From assembly GCF_030813595.1 (NCBI RefSeq), contig NZ_JAUSUH010000008.1:16001-80000 (forward strand): DNA of 64,000 bases, in the 5' to 3' direction. A program made the translations under genes and the position numbers. Under the pieces are notes generated by a model that was not told where the DNA came from, made no database searches, and worked only from the letters and a program-made list of their open reading frames with translations. Origin of the DNA: Ancylobacter vacuolatus. GTDB taxonomy: Bacteria > Pseudomonadota > Alphaproteobacteria > Rhizobiales > Xanthobacteraceae. Of this stretch, positions 56,022 to 64,000 are shown in pieces (position 1 is the stretch's first letter; each line of letters starts with the position of its first letter).

Positions 56022-56645
56022 ATGGCCCGTCCGCTTCGCCCGCTCCTGCTCGCCGTGCTGGGTTTTGCCGCGCTGGGATCTGCCGGCATGACCTCTGCCG
56101 TCATCACCCCCGCCACGGCGCAGACGGCGCCCAAGCCCGCTGCGGCGGCGCCCAAGCCGGACGCCGGCAAGCCGGCCGGCACCAAGCCCGCCGATACCCT
56201 GCCGGGCGGGGCGACCTCGCTGCAGGAGAGCTTCGACGACTGGACGGTGAATTGCGGGCTGCCGGGCGGACGGCGCGTCTGCGTGCTGACGCAGGTGCAG
56301 ACCGACCCGCAGAGCAAGAAGCGGGCGCTGACGATCGAGATCGGGGCCGCCGACGGCAAGAGCCTGACCGGCGTTCTGGCGCTGCCCTTCGGCATCGATC
56401 TGACGAGCGGGGCGACGATGCAGATCGACGCGGCCGCCCCGCTGCCGCCGCAGCCCTTCAGGGTCTGCCTGCCGGCGGGCTGCATGGTGCCCTTCGTCTT
56501 GGAGGGCGAGGCGCTGGCGCAGATGAAGACCGGCCAGCAGCTGAAGATCACCACCCGCGCCTTCGAGGGCGGCCAGCCGCTGGCGTTCACGGTCTCGCTC
56601 AAGGGCTTCGCCGCCGGCCTCGCCCGGCTGCAGACGCTGCTCTGA
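56022..56645 (+). CDS. Invasion-associated locus B (IalB) family protein
   Basis: A 207-residue exported protein. Signal peptide LLLAVLGFAALGSAGMTSAVITPATAQ, then an Ala/Pro/Lys linker and the IalB domain: SFDDWTVNCGLPGGRRVCVLTQ with its first Cys pair, ALPFGIDLTSGATMQIDAA, and the second pair in FRVCLPAGCMVPFVLEGEAL. IalB was linked to erythrocyte invasion in Bartonella, but homologues occur in free-living alphaproteobacteria with unknown role. The ATG at 56022 has AAGGA nine bases upstream. It follows sapC by 138 bases and ends before a strong terminator. Confidence 0.9.
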   Translation: MARPLRPLLLAVLGFAALGSAGMTSAVITPATAQTAPKPAAAAPKPDAGKPAGTKPADTLPGGATSLQESFDDWTVNCGLPGGRRVCVLTQVQTDPQSKKRALTIEIGAADGKSLTGVLALPFGIDLTSGATMQIDAAAPLPPQPFRVCLPAGCMVPFVLEGEALAQMKTGQQLKITTRAFEGGQPLAFTVSLKGFAAGLARLQTLL

Positions 56646-56690
56646 GGGGCGCCCGGCCGGCCTCTATCGAGCGGCCGCTGCCGACATACA

Positions 56691-56721
56691 AAACCCCGCC
56701 ACCGTGAGGTGAGCGGGGTTT
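56691..56721. terminator. Bidirectional factor-independent terminator between ialB-like gene and cysH
   Basis: AAACCCCGC (56691-56699) pairs with GCGGGGTTT (56713-56721), extended inside by CACC/GGTG around GTGA with one bulged A. T residues follow on the plus strand to 56723, and A residues precede on the other side, so it can serve both converging transcripts. Confidence 0.9.
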
Positions 56722-56761
56722 TTCATCTGCCGCCGGAAGGCGAGGAAGACGCCGGCGCGGT

Positions 56762-57505
56762 TCAGGTGCCGACGGTGCTGAGCAGCGTGTGGATGCCGCA
56801 TTCGGTCTTGCCCTTGCCGCGCCAGCGGCCGGCGCGGGAATCCTCGCCGGCGGCGGCGCGGCTGGTGCAGGGCATGCAGCCGACCGAGGTGAAGCCCTTG
56901 GCCAGCATGGGATGGTCGGGCAGGGCGAAGTCCCGGTGCGCGGCTTCGACGCTTGCGCGGTCGAGATTGGCCAGCGGGTTGAACTTCAGGCGGATGCCGT
57001 CGCGCTCGACCACCGGGATCGAGGCGCGCTGGCCGCCCTGGTAGCGCTTGCGCCCGTTCAGCCAGCCGCCGAAGCCTTCCAGCGCCCGCGCCAGCGGCTC
57101 CACCTTGCGGATGCGGCAGCAGGTGTCGGGGTCGGTGAACCAGAGATCGCGCCCTTCATCGAGCGCCGCCACACGGGCCGCATCGGGCTGGATGCTGCGC
57201 ACATCGGTGAGGCCGAGCCGGGCGGTGAGCGTGTCGCGATAGGCCAGCGTCTCCTCGAACAGAAAGCCGGTGTCGAGGAAGACGACGGGGATCGAGCGGT
57301 CGACCTCAGCCGCATAAGCCAGCAGCACGGCCGATTCCGTGCCGAAGGAGGAGACGAGGCACAGCCGGCCGGCCCCAAGCGTGCGCAGGGCGGCGGCGAT
57401 GATGTCGGTCGGGCCGGCGTCGGCAAGCGCGCAGGCGAGCCCGCCCACTTCGTCCGTGCAGGGCGTGGCGGGGGCGAAATCCGTGCCGGGGCGCTGGAAG
57501 CTCAT
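56762..57505 (-). CDS. cysH: Adenylyl-sulfate (APS-type) reductase CysH
   Basis: Reduces activated sulfate to sulfite. The 247-residue protein has the PP-loop type site (LCLVSSFGTESAVLLAYAAEVD), the VVFLDTGFLFEETLAYRD segment, and two cysteine pairs typical of the 4Fe-4S assimilatory APS reductases: TCCRIRKVEPL and CMPCTSR. The C-terminal KTECGIH carries the catalytic Cys. The iron-sulfur signature favours APS over PAPS as substrate (family knowledge). It overlaps the DUF934 gene by four bases and is last in the operon. Confidence 0.94.
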   Translation of the reverse strand: MSFQRPGTDFAPATPCTDEVGGLACALADAGPTDIIAAALRTLGAGRLCLVSSFGTESAVLLAYAAEVDRSIPVVFLDTGFLFEETLAYRDTLTARLGLTDVRSIQPDAARVAALDEGRDLWFTDPDTCCRIRKVEPLARALEGFGGWLNGRKRYQGGQRASIPVVERDGIRLKFNPLANLDRASVEAAHRDFALPDHPMLAKGFTSVGCMPCTSRAAAGEDSRAGRWRGKGKTECGIHTLLSTVGT

Positions 57506-58000
57506 GAACGTACTCCCGGAAGGGTGCGACCGAGGCGCTGGCGCAGCAGGCTCGGGCGCGCATCGGTCGCCGGCTGGTAGAACACGGTGTAGCGGTGGGT
57601 CGCCTCGTCGAAGGCCTCGGCGTCGGCGGTCTTCACCGCCTCGATCTGGTCGAAGCCGGAACGCTCCATCAGCAGGAACTGGTCGCGCAGCACATTGCCG
57701 ATGGCGCGGAGCGGACCCTTCCAGCCGAGCCGCTCGCGCAGCAGCCGCGCCTGGCTATAGGCGCGCCCGTCGCGGAAGGAAGGGAAGTTGAGCGCGATGA
57801 GCGCCAGCTGGTCGAGATAGGGCGCGATCTCGGCGATCGGCCGGTTGTTCGGCCAGACGAGGCCGATGGGGGCCTGCCGGCCTTTCAGCGCCTCCGCCTC
57901 CTTCAGGAAACGGTCGAGGCCGATCAGCACCGGCGCGCCCTCCGGCAGCGCCTCGTCATCATGCACGCGAACGAAGCTGTCCTCGACGATCTCGCCTTTT

Positions 58001-58014
<14 letters not shown>
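57502..58014 (-). CDS. DUF934 family protein of the sulfite reduction operon
   Basis: A 170-residue protein of unknown function that regularly lies between cysI and cysH in alpha- and betaproteobacteria. The conserved blocks are ALIALNFPSFRDGRAYSQARLLRERLGWKGPLRAIGNVLRDQ, with a hydrophobic strand before it (IGLVWPNN), and FLLMERSGFDQIE. It overlaps cysI by 14 bases and cysH by four, so it must be cotranslated. A role in assembling or supporting sulfite reduction is inferred only from context. Confidence 0.92.
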
Positions 58015-59656
<1,642 letters not shown>

Positions 59657-59677
59657 GTCAGCGGTCGGCCTTATGCG

Positions 59678-59986
59678 TCAGTGAGGCAGTTCGAAGGTCG
59701 GGCCGGCGACGCGGATGCGCTCGCGCAGATTGCCGGGGCCGATGGTGCCCTGGTCATCCACTGTAACCGGGGCAACATAAGGGCCGACCGCGTCGAGATC
59801 GCGCTTGCCGGCTTCCGCCAGCAGGGCTATGGCGGCATCGGCCGTCGTCACCACGGTGGCATCCGCCAGATCGACCGACCAGCCGCCGTCCCTCGTGCGC
59901 CACACCACGGCGCCGTCGGTGAGACGGTTGGCGGTGACGGCGACAGGGCCATTGACCTTCAGTTTCTGCTGCTGCGGCGCGGCCAT
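59678..59986 (-). CDS. DUF2849 family protein
   Basis: A 102-residue protein, conserved ahead of cysI in alphaproteobacteria. It shows VTANRLTDGAVVWRTRDGGWSVDLADATVV followed by a helical AIALLAEA segment and a tail ending RIRVAGPTFELPH. No catalytic motif, membrane segment or signal peptide is evident; its role is unknown. It is the first gene of the operon here. The siroheme synthase gene (cysG), often just upstream in relatives, is not present in this window. Confidence 0.9.
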   Translation of the reverse strand: MAAPQQQKLKVNGPVAVTANRLTDGAVVWRTRDGGWSVDLADATVVTTADAAIALLAEAGKRDLDAVGPYVAPVTVDDQGTIGPGNLRERIRVAGPTFELPH

Positions 59987-60016
59987 GCGCTATTCCCTCT
60001 CGTCAGTGGGTTATTT

Positions 60017-60083
60017 TTCTATCACACCAATTTAGAACGTACAAAAGAAATAAATGCACAAAATTGACGTGTAATTATGTCAA
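60017..60083 (-). promoter_or_regulatory. Candidate operator/promoter region of the cysI operon
   Basis: An AT-rich patch upstream of the DUF2849 gene holds two dyads. TTCTA (60017-60021) and TAGAA (60033-60037) lie 11 bases apart. TTGAC (60064-60068) and GTCAA (60079-60083) lie 10 bases apart. On the minus strand the latter begins TTGACA, a good -35 box, but I see no clear -10. The TTCTA dyad resembles the one ahead of the sulfate transporter. Confidence 0.42.
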
Positions 60084-60138
60084 GGCAGCGCCGGATGGCA
60101 TGTCCCTTCGACGTGAAGGAAGCGTTATATGCGCTGCG

Positions 60139-60909
60139 CTAGGCCCATATGGCGATGGCCAGCCCGTGGGCATCGCGCTCGGGCGGGGAGGGGAAGCTCG
60201 TCGCCTCGCGCCGGGCGATGCGGCGAGCCGTCCAGGCGGCGGCGCAGGCGTCGATGAGATCGTCCTGCCCCACCCTCAACTCGCGCGCCGCGAATGGCGA
60301 GAGCAGTTCGGGCGGAAAGCCTGCCTCGGCGAGAAGGCGCCGGCGCAGATCCAGGCCGGGCGCGGCGGGGACGCCCTTCACCTTTTTAGGGTGCTCCAGC
60401 GACACGCGGCCATTCATCGCCCAGAAGCTCACTTCGGGGTGACATTCAAACACCCGCTCCTGCATCGTGACGTTGGCGCGCAACCAGTCGTCAATCTCGA
60501 TGATCCTCGGAAAGAGGGCGAAACCTTGCTTGGCAACCGCGCGCGGCGGGGTGGACGTCGCCCGCGCCTGCGCGCAGGCATGACGGCAGCGATCCGCTTC
60601 CGGCACGTTTTCAGCCGCACTGGCATAGACCGCGCCGCGCGAGGGCATGGAGAAAACGCTGGACTGTCTGTTGCCCAGAAGGGGCCGCACCAGCCGTTCC
60701 GGCGCCCGCCCTTTAGCCTCGATGCGCTCGGGCAACCCGATCGGCATGTCGACCGCAATGATGTCGGGCGCGAGGGGGCGGTCGAATAACTCGGCGAGGG
60801 TTTCAATGCGCGAGGCGTGCGCCTTTCCATCCGGCTCGACGATTACCGCGACCCAGCCGCCCTTGCCGTCGCCGCGATCCTTGCAGCCGTCTAGCCCTGC
60901 GACGCGCAT
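60139..60909 (-). CDS. DUF429 family protein
   Basis: A 256-residue soluble protein of the DUF429 family, thought to have an RNase H-like fold. The start RVAGLDGCKDRGDGKGGWVAV has the first acidic position of the fold, IIAVDMPIGLP the second, and FECHPEVSFWAMNG and VGQDDLIDACAAAWTARR the later conserved acids. Its function is not known. It ends 150 bases before the DUF2849 start; the FAD oxidoreductase gene ends 13 bases upstream, so those two may be cotranscribed. Confidence 0.87.
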   Translation of the reverse strand: MRVAGLDGCKDRGDGKGGWVAVIVEPDGKAHASRIETLAELFDRPLAPDIIAVDMPIGLPERIEAKGRAPERLVRPLLGNRQSSVFSMPSRGAVYASAAENVPEADRCRHACAQARATSTPPRAVAKQGFALFPRIIEIDDWLRANVTMQERVFECHPEVSFWAMNGRVSLEHPKKVKGVPAAPGLDLRRRLLAEAGFPPELLSPFAARELRVGQDDLIDACAAAWTARRIARREATSFPSPPERDAHGLAIAIWA

Positions 60910-60922
60910 ATCCCGTCCCCCC

Positions 60923-62095
60923 TCAGATAATATTCAGCTCCGCATGCGGGCGGCCGGCCGCGATGCGTTCATAGGAGAACACGTCGAGATCGAGCGAGAG
61001 CGAGCGGCCATGCACCAGCCATTCGGCGATGGCGCGGCCGGCGGCGGGAGCCTGCTGCAGGCCGTGGCCGGAGAAGCCGTTCATAAAAAAGAAATTGGCG
61101 ACTTCCGGGTGCGGGCCGATCACGGCGTTGTGGTCGAGCAGGTTCATCTCGTAATGCCCGGCCCAGGCGCGGATGACCTTCAGCTCCTCCATCGCCGGAA
61201 TGCGATGGGCGAGGTTCGGCCAGATGTTCTCCTCGAACACCGACCAGTCGACCTCGAAATCGCCGTCCGCGTCGGGGTCATTGTCACTCGCCGGCGGGGC
61301 GCCGCAGATCTGGTAGGCGCCTTCGGGGCGGATATAGAAGCCGGAAGGGTCGACCAGCAGCGGCAGCTTTTCGATCGGCGTGCGGCAATGCACGACGAAG
61401 ACGCAGCGCTTCTTGCCTTCCACCGGCAGCGGGATGCCGGCCATGGCGGCGACGCGCCCGGCGCGCGGCCCGGCGGCATTGACCAGCGCGCCGCAGCCGA
61501 GGCGTCGCCCATCCGCCAGCGTCGCGCCGGTGATGCGCGTGCCTTCGCGGGAGAGCCCCACCACTTCGCCGGTGATGAAATGCGCGCCCTGCGCCTTCGC
61601 CGCGCTGCGCAGGCAGGCGAGCAAGGCGTGGGCGTCGAACCAGCCCTCGCCCGAGCGGCCATAGGCGCCGGCGGCGAGATCCTCGACATTCAGCCACGGG
61701 AAGGTCGCCTTCAGTTCTGCGGGGTCGAGCAGGGCGATGTCGGCGCCCTCCGCCTGTTGGACGCGGTGATTGGCGGTGAGGATCGGCAGGCCGGCCGCTG
61801 AGGCGAGGATGAGATAGCCGCCCTCGTGAAAAGCGAGATCGGTATCGGGCCCGAAGCGCTCCTTGGCGCTGCGCAGGAAGTCCAGCCCGAACAGCGACAT
61901 CCGGATGTTCTCCGGTATCGAGAATTGCTGGCGCAGCGAGGCGGCGGACAGGGTGGTGGACGCCTGCGCGAAGCTGGGGTCGCGCTCGACCACGCCGACA
62001 CGGCCGCGAAAGGCGGGATCGAGGGTGAGGAAATAGGCGGTGGCGGCGCCCATGATCGCCCCGCCCACGATGAGCACGTCGTAAGTCTCGTCCAT
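60923..62095 (-). CDS. FAD-dependent amino acid/glycine oxidase-type oxidoreductase
   Basis: A 390-residue DAO-superfamily flavoprotein. The dinucleotide motif is VLIVGGAIMGAATAYFL (GGxxMG, a variant of GxGxxG), then VVERDPSFAQASTTLSAASLRQQFS, the GYLILAS segment and the C-terminal FFFMNGFSGHGLQQAPAAGRAIAEWL, typical of sarcosine/D-amino acid oxidases and FOXRED1-like proteins. The substrate is unknown. The ATG at 62095 (MDETYD) has only AAGG close to it, but upstream codons do not resemble the family. It is divergent from the CitE-like gene, with 108 bases between them. Confidence 0.88.
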   Translation of the reverse strand: MDETYDVLIVGGAIMGAATAYFLTLDPAFRGRVGVVERDPSFAQASTTLSAASLRQQFSIPENIRMSLFGLDFLRSAKERFGPDTDLAFHEGGYLILASAAGLPILTANHRVQQAEGADIALLDPAELKATFPWLNVEDLAAGAYGRSGEGWFDAHALLACLRSAAKAQGAHFITGEVVGLSREGTRITGATLADGRRLGCGALVNAAGPRAGRVAAMAGIPLPVEGKKRCVFVVHCRTPIEKLPLLVDPSGFYIRPEGAYQICGAPPASDNDPDADGDFEVDWSVFEENIWPNLAHRIPAMEELKVIRAWAGHYEMNLLDHNAVIGPHPEVANFFFMNGFSGHGLQQAPAAGRAIAEWLVHGRSLSLDLDVFSYERIAAGRPHAELNII

Positions 62096-62203
62096 GGCCT
62101 TGACCCATAAAGGCGGCGCGACCGGGCACCGGCGCCCGATTGGCAGCCCGCCAGAGAGCGGGATAGGCTCTTCGCACTTTCCTGCCAATGAGCCGAGCGA
62201 ATC

Positions 62204-63103
62204 ATGTCCACACCCGTCCGTCCGCGCCGCAGCGTGCTGTTCATGCCGGGCTCGAACCCGCGCGCGCTGGAAAAGGCGAGAGGCCTGCCCGCCGACGCCA
62301 TTGTTATCGACCTGGAAGACGCGGTGGCGCCGGATGCCAAGGCGCAGGCTCGCGCCCGCGTGGCGGCGACCTTGAGCGAGGGCGGCTTCAAGCCGCGTGA
62401 GGTGGTGGTGCGGGCCAATGGCGTCGACACGCCCTGGTTCTCGGAAGACCTCGCCATGATCGCCGCCGCCAGCGCGAGGGAGGAGGGGCCCGACGCGCTG
62501 CTGCTGCCCAAGGTGAGCGACCCGGAGACGCTGCTGACCGTCGGTCGCGCGCTGGAAGCGCTGGGCGCGGCGCCCTCGCTGCGGCTGTGGGCGATGATCG
62601 AGACGCCGATCGCGGTGCTGCGGGCGCTGGATATCGCCCTGGCGGCGAAGAACCCGGTGAGCCGGCTTGCCGTGCTGGCGCTCGGCACCAACGACCTCTC
62701 CAAGGAAACCGGCGCGCGCATCGTGCCCGGGCGCGCACCGATGGCGAGCTGGCTGTCGCACTGCGTGCTGGCGGCCCGGGCCGGCGGGACCGGGGTGCTC
62801 GACGCGGTGTGGAACGATTTCCGCGATATCGAAGGCTTCGCGCGCGAATGCGCGGAAGCGGCGGCGATGGGGTTCGATGGCAAGACGCTGATCCACCCCG
62901 ACCAGATCGCCCCCTGCAATGCCGCCTTCTCACCCCCGGAAGAAGAGGTGGCGGCGGCGCGGGCGCTGATCGCGCTGTTCGACCGGCCGGAACATGCCGG
63001 CAAGGGGGTGGTGCAGGTCGAGGGGCGGATGGTGGAGCGCATGCACGCCGATATCGCCCGCAGGACCGTCGCGCTCGCCGACGCGATCGCGGCGCGGATG
63101 TGA
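62204..63103 (+). CDS. CitE-like CoA ester lyase (HpcH/HpaI aldolase family)
   Basis: A 299-residue TIM-barrel protein of the citrate lyase beta/malyl-CoA lyase family. The fold start is RSVLFMPGSNPRALEKA, the Mg-binding region is IDLEDAVAPDAK, RANGVDTPW supplies the conserved Arg, the metal Glu is in LWAMIETPIAV, and LGTNDLSKE and GKTLIHPDQI follow. It probably acts on a beta-hydroxyacyl-CoA such as malyl- or citramalyl-CoA; no CitD/CitF partners are here, so a citrate lyase complex is unlikely. The DUF1737 gene follows after 42 bases. Confidence 0.88.
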   Translation: MSTPVRPRRSVLFMPGSNPRALEKARGLPADAIVIDLEDAVAPDAKAQARARVAATLSEGGFKPREVVVRANGVDTPWFSEDLAMIAAASAREEGPDALLLPKVSDPETLLTVGRALEALGAAPSLRLWAMIETPIAVLRALDIALAAKNPVSRLAVLALGTNDLSKETGARIVPGRAPMASWLSHCVLAARAGGTGVLDAVWNDFRDIEGFARECAEAAAMGFDGKTLIHPDQIAPCNAAFSPPEEEVAAARALIALFDRPEHAGKGVVQVEGRMVERMHADIARRTVALADAIAARM

Positions 63104-63145
63104 CCGGCGACGCTGAAAAGCCGCCGAACTACGGAGAAGACCGAC

Positions 63146-63349
63146 ATGAAGCTCTATCGTTATCTCACCGGACCGGACGACCAGGCCTTCTGCAAGCGGG
63201 TCTCGGCCGCGCTCAATAAGGGCTGGCAGCTGCAGGGCAGCCCGACCCTGACCTTCGACCCGGTGAAGGGACGGGTGATCTGCGGCCAGGCGATCATCAA
63301 GGAGGTCGAGGGCGAGTGGCACGAGGATGTGGTGCTCTCCGACCATTGA
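63146..63349 (+). CDS. DUF1737 family small protein
   Basis: A 67-residue protein, MKLYRYLTGPDDQAFCKRVS at the start, then LNKGWQLQGSPTLTFDP and VICGQAIIKEVEG. The pattern of a short helix and beta-hairpin with the GWxLxGxPT core fits DUF1737. Its role is unknown. It lies 42 bases after the CitE-like gene in the same direction, with GGAGAAG ahead of the ATG. It is the last protein gene before the rRNA promoter. Confidence 0.87.
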   Translation: MKLYRYLTGPDDQAFCKRVSAALNKGWQLQGSPTLTFDPVKGRVICGQAIIKEVEGEWHEDVVLSDH

Positions 63350-63582
63350 GGGCCGGGACGCGCGAGTGCCCGTAGATGCTGGATTTGCCGCGATTTCAGC
63401 CGGCACGCGCGACACCGGCGGGGCCGCTGGGCGGGCCGGAAAAAGCGGGCAAACGGAGGGCCGGCGCGGGGCGCCGAAACTGGGACAGCAAGGCTAACCA
63501 ATTGAAAGGTCAGTCTTAATTCCCTTTTACGACAGGTTTATCAACAAGGTCGTGAACCTGTCATTTTTCTTGAAGAAGGCCG

Positions 63583-63612
63583 TTGACAGTCAGCCCGGCC
63601 TCCCCCTATAAA
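63583..63612 (+). promoter_or_regulatory. Strong rRNA operon promoter
   Basis: TTGACA (63583-63588) and TATAAA (63607-63612) are separated by 18 bases. The stretch just upstream is AT-rich (TCATTTTTCTTGAAGAA around 63561-63577) and may act as an UP element. The following leader shows that it serves a ribosomal RNA operon. Confidence 0.85.
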
Positions 63613-64000
63613 GCGCCCATCGACGCGGCGCCACCGCAACGGCGGGTTTGGCGCTCCTCTGAAGCACCCCACTTTGGTGAGGCTGCGGCGGCCGGTGGAA
63701 ACCGGACGGGAGGTTTCGATGCGCTTATGGGTGTGAGCCCATAGGTTGAGGGACTTCGGTTCCTCGGGAGATTTGAGCTTCGGCTCGCGGGTTTCGGCCC
63801 ATGCTGTTTGACAAGTGAAGAGTAAGAAAGAGAAACGTGGACGGCGGGGTCCTTGCGGACTTCCCCAGCTTCGGTCGGGGAAGTCGGATGAGACTTCGGC
63901 GGTCTTACGTTCTCGGAGCCGCGCTACCCTGCGAAGGGTACGCTGGTTCCAACCTCGTCAAGAGGTTTTGAGCGTAGCGACATTAAGCCGGATTTAAATA
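63613..64000 (+). ncRNA. Leader of a ribosomal RNA operon (16S gene lies beyond the window)
   Basis: No protein gene is seen in this stretch. A boxA-like antitermination signal TGCTGTTTGACA is at 63802-63813. A stable hairpin follows: GACTTCCCC at 63858-63866 with GGGGAAGTC at 63877-63885. These are typical of the segment ahead of 16S rRNA in Hyphomicrobiales. The conserved start of 16S (AGAGTTTGATCCTGGCTCAG) is not reached. The call is by comparison from memory. Confidence 0.75.

Overview
The window is GC-rich DNA from an alphaproteobacterium, most likely of the order Hyphomicrobiales and possibly the Xanthobacteraceae (Ancylobacter/Starkeya/Xanthobacter type). This rests on gene neighbourhoods: priA beside xerC, mdh with a 2-oxoglutarate dehydrogenase operon, a DUF2849-cysI-DUF934-cysH sulfite operon, and SapC and IalB family proteins. 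The genus is an inference. No plasmid, phage, insertion sequence, CRISPR array or tRNA was seen, so this reads as chromosome. It ends in the promoter and leader of a ribosomal RNA operon whose 16S gene lies just beyond the right edge.

Layout. 0-8 kb: the end of a glycerophosphodiester phosphodiesterase, an AEC transporter with a small coupled partner, a DsbB pair, priA, a methyltransferase, xerC, a VOC protein and a 39-residue secreted peptide. 8-16 kb: TCA cycle block on the minus strand (mdh, sucA, sucB, a LysE-type exporter, lpdA); sucCD are not here. 16-27.6 kb: housekeeping and envelope genes (DUF1003 protein, zapE, exported serine protease, GNAT protein, DUF3772/MscS channel, CAP-domain lipoprotein, CobW GTPase, D-Ala-D-Ala carboxypeptidase, hisE, YqaA). 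27.6-30.5 kb: sulfate ABC transporter genes (binding protein, cysT, cysW) without cysA. 31-40 kb: a 2,3-butanediol/acetoin catabolic cluster (butanediol dehydrogenase, AhpD-like protein, SDR, acoC, acoB, acoA, acoX), divergent from its sigma-54 activator acoR. 40.3-55 kb: a two-partner secretion locus with a 4274-residue GLUG-repeat adhesin and its TpsB transporter, followed by SapC and IalB family genes. 56.8-60 kb: reductive sulfate assimilation (cysH, DUF934, cysI, DUF2849). 60-63.3 kb: a DUF429 protein, an FAD oxidoreductase, a CitE-like lyase and a DUF1737 protein. 63.58 kb to the end: rRNA promoter and leader.

How the genes work together. The aco cluster can turn 2,3-butanediol into acetoin and then acetyl-CoA plus acetaldehyde. 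It has no E3 of its own, so lpdA at 8.2-9.6 kb may be shared between the 2-oxoglutarate and acetoin complexes. The two sulfur loci, 26 kb apart, cover sulfate uptake and APS/sulfite reduction, and each has a similar TTCTA-type dyad upstream. The most distinctive object is the giant adhesin. It has about 75 GLUG-type repeats in seven long supermodules, a 1.1-kb internal duplication, three MBG-type repeats, and a cysteine pair 20-28 residues from its C-terminus that recalls the anchor of HMW1-type adhesins.

All calls come from reading the sequence and translated products. No database search was run.
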